Shown: in pieces, positions 51,951 to 62,640 of the stretch | Numbering within the stretch: the first letter of the stretch is position 1 | Layout of the letters: every line of letters starts with the position of its first letter | Source: Rhyacichthys aspro | Taxonomy: Eukaryota > Chordata > Actinopteri > Gobiiformes > Rhyacichthyidae | Reading direction: 5' to 3' | Assembly: GCA_036850595.1 (NCBI GenBank) | Contig: CM072155.1 | Coordinates: forward strand, 7,381,475 to 7,445,474 | DNA length: 64,000 bases | Translations under genes and position numbers: made by a program | Notes under the pieces: generated by a model | Databases searched by the model: none | Told to the model about the DNA's origin: nothing | The model's input: the letters and a program-made list of their open reading frames with translations, nothing else

Positions 51951-54900
51951 ATGAACCTCCTTGACTACCCTATTCCAGAGTTGGATGTGACCCTGCAAGA
52001 AGTGGGCCGAGTCCTGCAGCTCACTTTGAGTCCTGACCTTTATCCTGAGTACAAAAATACTCTGGAACAGCAAAGGGAGCTTCTTCAGGATGCTCAGCAG
52101 AAACTAGCATCCAGAGCTGCAGGACAAGAGAACTGGGTCACAGCGCAGTTCAAGAGAGGGTTACTGTCTTGTGCTGACCCCCTGCCAACTTCCACAGCTC
52201 TCCCTGTAGTTCTTCTTCCATCCAAAGCAAAAAGATGTTCCCAGTTGGGCAGAGCTGCAGCTCTACTCTGGGCAGCAGCAAAGCTGTACAGTGAGCCTTT
52301 GTTACTTGAGGGCAATGTACCAATGGAGCGCACGCAACAATCTGAGGTATTTTCAGCCAGCAGGATTCCCGGAAGAACTCACGATGAGATTAAGGTAAAG
52401 GGTTACACTCCTAACAACACTAAAATGAATCAGCTAACTAAATTACTTTGATGTAATCTCTTTTCCACTCTTTTTTCCAGGTTTACCCAGATAGCCTTCA
52501 TGGCATTATTACTTGTGCAGCGGGAGTGTTTCCTATTGACATCTTGTGGCGTCCAAGCACTGGTGGGCCAGTTTCTGCTCGGTCATTCATTGACATCTAC
52601 AATCAACTGGCACAGGTTGTGAGTCAACCAAGTGCTGAAAAACAGAATGACCCCTTGACTATATGTAGCCTCTCAGCTCTGGAGCGTAAAACATGGGCTT
52701 CTATAAGAGAGGAGATCCTTGGGCAGGGAGGTCCTGCAGCAGCATCACTGCAGCTCATGGAGAATGCTGTGCTGACACTTTGTCTGGAAGAATGTAATGC
52801 ACCATCGGAGCTGGCTGACATTCTCAACGCAGTGAGACTAGGAGGAGGAGACAGTCCAAGCCTGAGATACTATGACAAGGTATTAAAATTACATGAACCT
52901 CGAACTTGGCTAATCTTTCTTATACATACAAGTTGCATTATAATTGTTTATTTTTTATCATTTGACAGGTAATGAATGTGGTGGTATTCAAGGACGGCAC
53001 AGCTGGGATGGTGTTTGAACACAGTGCAGTGGATGGGATGGTAGCTGGTCTTGTGACTGAACGTGTTTATTACCTGTCTGAGACTGCAGACATTAGCCTT
53101 GTCCATAGTGACACACAAAACATGAATGGGTCTGTCACTTTAAACAATTTAAATTCTGTTTTCCCAGTTTGCCTATCATTCCCTTTTCAAGGTATAACAT
53201 ACCTGAAGCCAAGCCCAAGCCTAAAAACAACACACCCAGTTCTTACATTTGACCTCCTATCCTATCCTGATGTGTTTTCAGCCCTCAGAGGGCAGAGAGG
53301 CCTCTATGATGCCTGGATCAACTTCTCTTTGCAGCTTTCTCTGAGGCAGACCCTTGGGGAATCTGCCACCAGTCACATTCTTGTCACACCAACCCATATG
53401 CGCCATTATAAACATGGTAGATGTGATCCCACATACTCGCTAACCATGCATTCCCGCAAGTTGACTGGTGCTCTTGCATTTTGTGTTGGCCCTGATAATT
53501 CAGTGCATTATTCCACTGATCTTTTACGTTTGTTTCATGATGCTTACCTGGAGCACAAAGCTTTGATCAAAAACACCAAAAATGGTCAAGGTGTTGGCCC
53601 TCATTTAGCTGCTCTTCGTAGAACTTTGCCATCTGACAACCCTCTGAGGAAGTTTTTTGACCCCTTTGGCTGTCCATCTGTGTACCTTACAGGAACAGAT
53701 ATGATGGAGGGTGTGGAGTGTGGAGTTGGCAATGTTTATGCTCAAAATCAACTGGCTGTAACTTACCTTGGAAGAAAAGACAAGGTTCGCATTGTGCTTA
53801 ATGGAAAAGGGACCTTTACACAGAGCATAGAGAAGCTTCAAGAACACTTGAAGGGAAATCTAAAGTTAGTAATGCCTCTAGCTGTAAGATATGCCATTGC
53901 AAGTCAAATGGGAGCCCTGGAGTGCCTACTACAAAAAGGCCAAGCAGACAAAATGAATGGGGACCATGTAAATCCAGACATTATCAAAAACAATCATGAC
54001 CCTAACTCAGGCCCAAAACCAGGCTACACTTTGTTAATCCATGGTGGTGCTGGGGAAGAGATGATGCTAAACCCACTGGTAACTGGGGTTATTGAGTTTG
54101 CTTTGCAAACAGCTTTAACAGTTGGATGTCAGGTGCTTCAACAAGGTGGCAAGAGTCTAGATGCTGTTCAAAGGTCAGTGGAAGCACTGGAGAACTGCTT
54201 TCTGTTTAATGCAGGTAAAGGCTCAGTATTCAACAAAGATGGCAAAAATGAAATGGAAGCCACCATTGTAGATGGCAAAACCATGAGCTCAGGATCTGTT
54301 GCCTGTGTGGAGCATGTAAAGAACCCAATAAAAGCAGCCAGAAGTGTCATGGAGAAATGCCAGCATTCACTTATTGTTGGACAGGGGGCAGAGGAGTTCT
54401 TGCAAGGGCTGGAAGAGAAGGAGAAGCCTGTTGAGTCTGAGTACTTCTACACTGATATACGTCATAGACAATTAATTGCCATGCTCAGTAATGACAACAG
54501 TCAGAAGAATAATCACCCTCAGACTGTTGGAGCTGTGGCTTTAGATCAATGGCAGGGGTTAGCCGCTGCATCCTCTACAGGTGGGCTTGTGGGGAAGCTG
54601 AAGGGGAGAGTTGGAGATACTGCAGTGGTAGGGGCGGGAATATATGCTGATGACAGATTAGCTATTGCCTGCTCTGGTGATGGTGATGTGTTTCTGAGAC
54701 AGACAGTGGCACAGAAAATAGCCAGTCTCTACCATCACAAAGGCTATAGTCTTAGGCAGGCATGTAAAGAAGTAATGACAGAGAACTTGAAAGGGACTTG
54801 TGCAGGGGTCATTGCTGTTGATAATAAGGGGGATGCCATCATTGAAACAAATGCTGGTGTCATGTTCGTGGCCTCAGTAATAAATGGCATTCCTCGTGTT

Positions 54901-56862
54901 GAAGCCCTGAGGCCAATGACAAGTGTCTCTAAAGTCATCTGGGAAACTGATGAGCTTGTAGCCTACCTGCATCCCAGTCCTTGGATTCCAGGCTCAACAA
55001 TTTTGACTAGAAAAACTCTAAGTGGGGCAGGCAGCATATTCCAGTTACCTGTACCAGATTATGTGGCCATGCTTGAAGCAGCAAAAACTGTGTCAAGTTT
55101 GTTATGTCAGCGACTGGCAGTGCAACGCTGTTCTCTTGTTTTTTACTCAACACCTGATCATCCAGCCCAAATCAGACTGCTCCCTCTTTATGGAGTTGCA
55201 CCCAAGTGGCAGCCTCATCTTGCTGTTGAGGAAGAATTCCATGCATATGACCCTGGATTCTGCACCTCAAAAAGTGGGCCTCACTGGGATAATGAAGCAC
55301 TGACACAAGTTCAAGCAATGATAAGAAATGGGTTGCCAACACCAAACGCACCCCCCTGTTTTGACTTTTTTGGGGACCCTGAGGATGAGAATCTGTTTAG
55401 TCGCATTGTTTGTGGGTTGCAACAACAGTGGAGAGTTTGGGAAGACAGTGAGCATGTTGCCTTTCTTACACCATACCCAAACACTCCTGGACTGACTGTT
55501 GTAGTGCCACGAAAACCACTGTCCAGTGACATCCTTAGGCTAGAGGACGCTGACTACAAGGCATTGATCTTAGCAACATATAAGGTTGCAGGTCTTGTGC
55601 AAAAAGGAATGAGGGCTCGAGATGTTGCACTGATCTTTGAGGGCTTTGAGATTGACTATGCTCATGCTAAACTGATCCCTCTAATACCTTCACCAGATGG
55701 CACAGAGCCTGCCACAATGCAGCCCGAATGTTTTCAGAACTACCCTGGATATGTATCGTCGGTAGATGGTCCATGTGCTGACCCACAGGATCTGAAAATG
55801 ATTCACATGAAAATGACCCAGTCTAGGCCTCCTCATTCATGGCATTTGCCCCAGTCACACTCCACAACAGCAATCAACAGCAAGTGGTACCGGAACTTAT
55901 TCCAGATCCAAAACACACTTTTTCACAGCACTGTGGAATATTTTTACAATTCCTGCCAGTACTCATATGCCCTGACGCCTCTCACTACAGACACCATCTC
56001 ATCACCAATGGGCCTTGGCTCTGATTCAGAGCCTGTATCAGTCAACCTGCTGGGTCATGATGTTTACCTGGCTGACTCAATGCAGTTTGTACTTGAATAT
56101 TTCCTTCGTTTCCAGGACAATCTGCCAGGAACATACTACATTTCTCCCAGCTTTAGAGGGGAGGATCCTGACTCCACACACCTGAATCAGTTCTACCATG
56201 TAGAGTGTGAGCTTATGGGCAACATGGATAATGCAATTTCAATAGCAGAAGGATACTTAGCTCATCTTACCAAAGCCATGCTGAAAAAACACTCTGATAT
56301 AATCATCAATACTGCCGGTAGCCTTACACATGCCACATCAATGCTCAGTAAGTTGGAAGGGAAAACCACTATACCAAGGGTCTCTGTGGATGATGCCATT
56401 CCCATGATGACTTCTCCTGATTGCCTTGAGTGGGTACAAGATGGGCAACCACAATTTGGCAGAAAGCTAACACGAAAAGGAGAGCGGCTGTTGATAGAAA
56501 AATATGGTGGTGCTGTTTGGCTGACTGAGATGGACCACCTTGCTGTTCCCTTTTACCAAGCATATGTTGAGGGCTCTGGGAGGTGCAAAGCTAAAGCTGC
56601 TGACCTCCTGATGGGATTAGGGGAGACTGTGGGCCTTGGTGAGCGTCATTCAACACCAGAACTGGTACAAGATGCCCTTAGACACCATGCAGTGCCAGAG
56701 GAATCATACAAATGGTACATCAGCATGAGGCAAGTGAAGCCACTTCTCACTAGTGGTTGGGGCATGGGAACAGAGCGCTATCTGTGTTGGCTGCTTCAGC
56801 ATGATGACATCAGGGATATGCATATTATCCCTAGAATGAAAGGAATGAAATACATGCCATAA
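51951..56862 (+). CDS. Fused acyltransferase / L-asparaginase / HIT / AsnRS-like enzyme
   Basis: Coding exons 51951-52394, 52481-52879 and 52969-56862 join in phase to give 1578 residues. (1) Residues 1 to about 580 are a choline/carnitine acyltransferase: N-terminal YPIPELDVTLQEVGRVLQ, RIPGRTHDE, and the catalytic-histidine motif FEHSAVDG (His299). (2) About 633-932 is an isoaspartyl peptidase/L-asparaginase: LLIHGGAG, the autocleavage/nucleophile site HPQTVGAVALD (Thr800) and ASSTGGLVGK. (3) About 942-1217 are two HIT-like domains; the second keeps YAHAKLIPL, while the first has PAQIRLLPL at the same place. (4) About 1248-1578 is a class II Asn/Asp-tRNA-synthetase-like catalytic domain with motif 2 (FRGEDPDS..FYHVECE) and motif 3 (GWGMGTERYL, Arg1551, ending near IIPRMKG). 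No OB-fold anticodon-binding domain is seen. No signal peptide is obvious. The domain calls come from motif reading, the function of the whole is unknown, and I know of no named gene with this build. Confidence 0.9.
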
Positions 56863-57120
56863 TCCAGTGTGCTCTATTATTATTGAGCCATCCGATGTGA
56901 TATCATTATTGTGAAAAATTATAATTTGTTATTTCATTTTTTCAGAACTTTCATTTATGCTGGTTCATACAATGGTTTTACTGCAAAGTAACTTAACGAG
57001 ATATTCGGTCATCTGGAGGAAATGAAAATGAGTCCACAACAATGAATTTCCACACTTCAGTGTAAAGTAAAATATACAACAGTACATGAGCAGGGTGTCT
57101 AAAATTTTGTTCAGATTGCT

Positions 57121-57126
57121 AATAAA
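57121..57126 (+). terminator. Poly(A) signal of the fused enzyme gene
   Basis: An AATAAA lies about 260 bases after the stop codon. Confidence 0.55.
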
Positions 57127-57499
57127 ACCAGGGTCATGAAAATGTAGTGTGACAAACATAAACATGTTTAAATGTTATTGTTTTTTTTATATAAATGTTG
57201 TTTCAAAATGACACCCTAATTTGAGATTAATGTTTTGTCCTATCTATTGACATTTACTGTATATAAAGAATTATCATGAAAATCACAGAATGTGTGTGGC
57301 TCATTTTTATACAGGATTCTGTTATAATAAAAATGATGATGATAATAATATAGGGCTTGCAATGATATTACTAAAACATATATTTAGATTATATTATAAC
57401 TAATAACTATTTTTTGAACATTTTAAACCAGGGATGTATTATTACTACATTTTAGATCTTAAAACAAATCCATGGTTTAAACCAGTGACGTCAAACTGT

Positions 57500-57715
57500 C
57501 CTAACCCGGATGTTGTAGTATCGATGTATTTCCCTTATCTATGGCTGACCCCGGCTTGAGGAGATCGGGTCCTCTTTCTAAACATTGAAATTGTTGCCTT
57601 TATTTCTGAATCGTAGGTTTGATTTTGGTTTTGTTTGGTTGTGTGTCTTGTTTATGTTTTGCTGCTCTTTTGCCCCTTACTATCTTTGTGAGTGTATCTG
57701 TTGGTGAGATTAAAG
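57500..57715 (+). promoter_or_regulatory. mief1: Probable mief1 noncoding first exon and promoter
   Basis: The sequence becomes less AT-rich here and ends with a strong donor (taaag|gtaagg) after 57715. The next exon of the transcript begins at 58194 after the acceptor tgtgccag, although an intermediate acceptor at about 57908 is also possible. The start site is not determined. Confidence 0.4.
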
Positions 57716-58092
57716 GTAAGGTCAGTGCTCGCTTAGCCAAGAAGCTAGTTAGCTACAGCTAGCGTGTTAAGTCAGTCAAGTAATGTGCGACTTTCCGTCC
57801 AGCCAGCCATTTTAAGGAGACGGTTGTGTTTGGGTTTTAACCAAGGCCTTAACTCTCTATGGTCTGTTTAAATTTGATTTTATTCGATGTATATTTTATC
57901 TGCTCCAGGGCAGGTTAGCTGCTGGGACGAGCTGAAACTGCTGGGTTATGTGTGTAGATGAGATTTGTGCGAGGTGGACAGGATTGTCAAGGAACAAAAC
58001 GCGTTTTAAACCGAAGAAAACGTCTGATTCATAAATTCAGAGTGTTTGCTGCGTCAACTTTGAGAAATGTGTGTTTAGTGTAAACAGGGACG

Positions 58093-58119
58093 ACTACCTA
58101 GCTACCTACCTACCTACTA
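58093..58119. repeat. Short (CTAC)n-like repeat
   Basis: An imperfect tetranucleotide array with ctacctacctacctac lies in the mief1 leader intron. Confidence 0.7.
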
Positions 58120-58208
58120 TCAGTCCTCTTTTAACTGTCGACCTGACTTCATTAGGGGTCCATTATTTCACAGTGAAATCTGCTTTGTGCCAGGGTTTCC
58201 CCTTCTCC

Positions 58209-58223
58209 ATGTGTGGTGACTAA
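58209..58223 (+). CDS. Four-codon upstream ORF abutting the microprotein start
   Basis: ATG TGT GGT GAC TAA (M-C-G-D) ends in a TAATG overlap: the last A of its stop is the first A of the microprotein ATG. This arrangement can support termination-reinitiation. It lies inside the leader exon 58194-58476. Confidence 0.6.
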   Translation: MCGD

Positions 58224-58435
58224 TGGGTGGCTGGTCTCGCAGTGCAGTGTTGGAGCTGTACAGAGCGCTCCTGCGCGCAGGGCGTCACCTTCAGTACACT
58301 GACCGGAATTACTACCGACGCGCTGTGGCTCGTGAGTTTCGTCGCTGCCAAACCCTTACTGGACCTGAGGAGAAGGAGGACGCACTAAAGAGGGGGCAGT
58401 TCTTCCTCAACAGCAAACTGGGTGGGCTTATGTAG
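58223..58435 (+). CDS. mief1: MIEF1 microprotein (AltMiD51, LYR family), upstream ORF
   Basis: This is a 70-residue ORF in the mief1 leader exon, the same length as the human MIEF1 upstream-ORF product. That microprotein is a mitochondrial-matrix LYR protein that associates with the mitoribosome assembly module (with MALSU1 and mitochondrial ACP). The sequence starts MGGWSRSAVLELYRALLR, with the LYR tripeptide followed by basic residues and a YYRRAVAREFRR segment, and ends LNSKLGGLM. It is translated from the same mRNA as mief1: the stop (58433-58435) comes before the leader exon's donor at 58476, and the mief1 ATG lies in the next exon. Its conservation across vertebrates supports that it is a real protein. 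Confidence 0.95.
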   Translation: MGGWSRSAVLELYRALLRAGRHLQYTDRNYYRRAVAREFRRCQTLTGPEEKEDALKRGQFFLNSKLGGLM

Positions 58436-58553
58436 GGTAACAGGCGTTTCAAGTCATCTGGAGGTTTATCTCCCAGGTGAGTCTATGAAAACATCAGATA
58501 TGGCAAGGAAATAAAGTATCTATCTTAAGTGTATTTTCTCTCTCAGTGTGAAC

Positions 58554-60539
58554 ATGGCAGGTGTCAATGGAGACCGTAAAGGAAAAAAAGATGATAATGG
58601 TATTGGCACTGCTATTGACTTTATGCTTTCTAATGCCAAACTTGTGCTGGGGGTGGGAGGAGCAGCCATGCTTGGCATAGCAACACTAGCTGTCAAAAGA
58701 GTAAGTGACTAAATATTTCCTTTGTACCATTAACACAAGATTTCAGTATATGCATCAATGACCACAATGTCTGCGAAATACTCTTTCGTGCAGATGTATG
58801 ATCGTGCCATGAGTGCTCCCACCAGCCCAACTAAGATGGAGAAGACAGGACAGAGAAGCTGGGAGGAGCCTGCCTGGATGGGTTCATCTCCTCGGGTCCT
58901 AAACCAAGACATGAAAGCCACTGTGAGCCGCTCCCTACAGTCTTTGCCCACTTCTTCACATGCTTTTCAACCAGGTGAGAGCGTTATATTTATTTAAATC
59001 CCCATTTAGAGTTGTCAATGTTAATTGACATTTTAAACTCTGCTTAACAGACAGCCTGTTTGGAGGAATCTTACTTTTTCTTTACAGTGGGTGTTGCATC
59101 TCTTTGGAGCTATAGTTAGCAGTACATAGCTGCTGTTGTTTATCTTGCAGTTATGTAGTATTAAGTGCTTGTAAAGTATTTGAGCTCTCATAGCTTTAGC
59201 ATCACCTAAACTTCCCTGTAGCTCTTATACATGTATTACATTAATTTTCCAGTTAATTATAGTGTTATTAATATACATACTAAAAGACAAGTTCTTTCCA
59301 ATGATTCAACAAATGTTTTTGCAAATTGTGAACCGTTCAGACTGTCTCCGGAAGGCTGTTGGTCGAGCTGCTGTGGGTGCTACTGGTGCAACTGAAACAG
59401 ACCTGCTTCGAGCTCGGATGCGCCTTTCACTGCAAGAGCATCTATGGGAATTCTACCAAAGTGCTGTGAACATCCCTTCTGAGGAGCAGGCCATGGCCAG
59501 GAGGGCAGCTCTAGACATCTGCGCTGAGCTCAGAGTGTTCCTTCATGCCAAGCTGCCTGATATGCCCCTGAGAGAGATGTACCTCAGTGGCAGCCTGTAT
59601 GATGACCTGCAGGTAAACAGAATAGACACACTATGAGGATTTAAACGTACTCTTTACATGAGAATGGATTCATTGTGCCTTTTTTCCTTGTAACCGCAGG
59701 TGGTAACAGCAGATCATGCTCAGCTGATGGTGCCTCTTATTTTAGAGAAGAATCTGTGGTCATCCATCCCTGGAGAAGACACAATTATGAATGTCCCAGG
59801 TTTCTGGCTGGTCCGCAGGGAAAACTTGGAATATTTCCCCCGGAACAGCAGTTACTGGGACCGCTGCATGGTGGGTGGGTACCTCTCCCCTAAATCAGTC
59901 CTGGAGGTATTTGACAAACTTGTGGCTGGCTCTATTAACTGGCCTGCTATAGGTAGTGTCCTTGACTACGTTATCCGTCCAGTGGTTCCCTCAGAAACAC
60001 TCACCCTTGAGGTTCAGTATGAGACCGATCGAAAGCTCTATGTGGACTTCCTACCATTACTCGTGATGGAAGATGGAACATCACTTATAGCTAAGCCACA
60101 CCGTCTCGCTGCAGAGCGCCATGAGAACCTGTGGCGTCAGAGTTTCCGTGTGGCTGAGACTGCTCGGCTGAGGGCCCTGGACCAAGAGGACGGAGGCTGC
60201 CGCTGCACATGCCTAAAGGTGGCCAAGGCTGTGTGCAAACTGAACCCTGCTCTCAGTCGTCTAAATGCCAGCCAGCTCACCAATGCCATTTTGTTGTTGA
60301 GTGAGAAAGAAGGTGACTGGACCCAGGAAGCACTGGCTGACCGCTTTCTTCAGCTGCTGCGAGCCCTAGTGGGACACCTGGAAACTGGAAGGCTGCCTTG
60401 TTCCCTTAGCCCAAAAGTCAATTTATTTTGTGAACTGACTGAACAGGAGGTAGATGAGCTGGGGTATACCCTTTACTGCGCCCTCTCAGACCCAGAGGGG
60501 CTTCTGAGAACTGCCCTGGCACCGCCCTCAGACCTCTAA
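58554..60539 (+). CDS. mief1: Mitochondrial dynamics protein MiD51
   Basis: MIEF1 is an outer-mitochondrial-membrane receptor that recruits DRP1 for fission. Coding exons 58554-58700, 58794-58974, 59341-59612 and 59700-60539 are in phase and give 479 residues (human 463). The N-terminus GKKDDNGIGTAIDF leads into one transmembrane segment (about 28-48, LVLGVGGAAMLGIATLAV). A low-complexity linker (about 60-125) is followed by the cytosolic nucleotidyltransferase-like domain (about 125-479) with DICAELRVFLHAKLPDMPLR, MYLSGSLYDDLQV, GEDTIMNVPGFWLVRREN and a C-terminal helical half ending DELGYTLYC. The family binds ADP/GDP without known catalysis. MIEF1 rather than MIEF2 is supported by the N-terminus and by the LYR upstream ORF. 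Confidence 0.97.
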
Positions 60540-60740
60540 CATTGAAAATGTCTCAGTCTTGGTGATGTAGCCTGGATCCTGGTAAAAAAGCAGTTGCATG
60601 AAAACACCCTTTGCTAAGTCACATGCTCTCCTTGTTTTTATCTTCTCTACAAAAACCATTTGAAAATATAATGGGAATAACAGAGGTTTTGCAGAACTCT
60701 GAGTTCAACTGTATGATCCAAATATATTTTTTATTCTGAG

Positions 60741-60802
60741 AATAAATCAAAGGTTTAGTTAGTTGAGTTCATGGCTTTTACTGAAGCCATTGTATTAATA
60801 AA
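60741..60802 (+). terminator. Poly(A) signals of mief1
   Basis: Two AATAAA hexamers, at 60741-60746 and 60797-60802, follow the mief1 stop by about 200-260 bases. Confidence 0.55.
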
Positions 60803-60809
60803 GCTCACC

Positions 60810-62340
60810 TATAAGTAAATGAAACAATACAGACATTGAGACATTTTAAATTAGTTGATTTCATGGACAGTATACAGCACCCAGCATCATTGATTAGGTT
60901 ACCATGATGACAGTGTATGACTTGTGACTGTGTCTGCGCCACTGTTTCATAGCTCAGAATGTTGTATTTGTATTTAAACTAAAACCTAATAAACTGTTCA
61001 GCCAAAAAGAGTCAATCTAAAAATAATTTCTAAACTAAAAATACACCTATCTCTGCGCTCAAAACCAAACAGAAATGAAGAAGAAAAACTTATTTAATAC
61101 AGTGGATGCAGACTACATGCTTTACATAAATCTCTGAGAATGTGATGTTTGCATGATTTTTGCCTAATCTCCAACGTTAATGTTTAAATAACTTAGCCAC
61201 ACCATCTAAGTGTGAGTCTTATGACTCCAAATATATAATGAGCAAACCAAACATACCACCATTTATAGAAATGTGGATTTATCAATTAATGATGTTGAAT
61301 CTAAACTATGGTTGTTTTCGCCTGCAATAATTTGCTATGAGCAGAAATATTTAATTGTTACTGAATATTAATCTCCTCTTTGTTTTCTCTTATGAAAGGG
61401 GCTTTCTTCTCAGTCCGACTTTTTTGCACAGGTCTGACATGCTTTAATTTCATGTTATTTTTCTTCAGGTAGTAGTATAAGCAGTATCTGAAACTGAAAC
61501 TACAAGTGATAAATCTGTGGAACTGTTGAGTGTATGTAACACATGAGACTGGTCTGTCCCGCTGTCCCAACAATGTAGTAGAACATGGATTGGTAGAAGT
61601 GAGCCAAATTGCACAGGGTACTGTTTCAGTAAATCCAGGATCAGGATATACTAAACTGTGTGTTATTAGCTGCAGCAGCTACCAGCAGGTGGCTCTATTT
61701 GTAAGGTTCAATAGTTTAATAGGTGCTAAACACTGAGATCAGCCTTGGATCTTGTGATCGGTGAAGCTACATATAACTAAACAATTTGCTAAGTCAAATA
61801 GTGCATTGTGATGATAGTGGAGTTCCCCTTGTCTCACAGAATCATTGTTTTTTTTTTCACATTAGCCTTAGAATGAAAGTGCAGTGTTATGTAAGTTGCT
61901 AACCCACTTTTTGTATTGTACTGAAAATGGAGGGTTTAGCATTGTTGTTCTATATGATCCAGAAAAATGCAACCAAAACTGGTTAATATTTTTATATTTA
62001 TTGTACAGTTGTAAACAAAAAAAGCATAATTTATTTGCTATGATTTGTGTTTTAAGTGCTTTGTTCGAGATGTAAAGAGACCCATGTGGATGTCAGAGCT
62101 TTGTGTGCATATTTAGCATCCTTTGTCGCAGACCTTATTTATGCTACAAATCACTGCTGTGCTGGAGTGACAAGTCACTGTGCCACAATTTAAATGTTGC
62201 TCAACAGTAGAGCACCACCTCTATGTGTTGCATGCTGTGCCCCTTTTAACTCCTCTGGAGCACATTTGCTATCATTAAATGTTAAAAATTACTAAATGCG
62301 TTCAGTATTTTTTCCTTTTCAGTAAGCAGGTAGCAAATCA
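60810..62340. other. Convergent intergenic stretch between mief1 and the aspartic protease gene
   Basis: AT-rich. I see no coding exon or clear transposon. Confidence 0.5.
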
Positions 62341-62354
62341 TACAAATCCAACAC

Positions 62355-62360
62355 TTTATT
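62355..62360 (-). terminator. Poly(A) signal of the aspartic protease gene
   Basis: TTTATT on + (AATAAA on -) lies about 280 bases beyond the stop codon. Confidence 0.5.
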
Positions 62361-62640
62361 TGATAAAACAAGAATACATTTTTTAAAACCACATTGATCA
62401 TGTAAAAAAAAAAAAACCCAAAACAATCCAGTGTGCAATTGTTTTTGAAATGTGAAGATACAGAAAGCTAAAGAATGTGAGATGTTATACAACTTGGTTT
62501 CTTTGTGCAGTTGATTTCCGAGCATGGCTTTTGATTATGACACTTTAAATCCTCATTTAAAGATGTCAGTAATAAAATGATTAACAGTAGCTGACAGAAT
62601 GCATGTACCAAAGGAGGAGGTACATATACGTGATTTTCTT

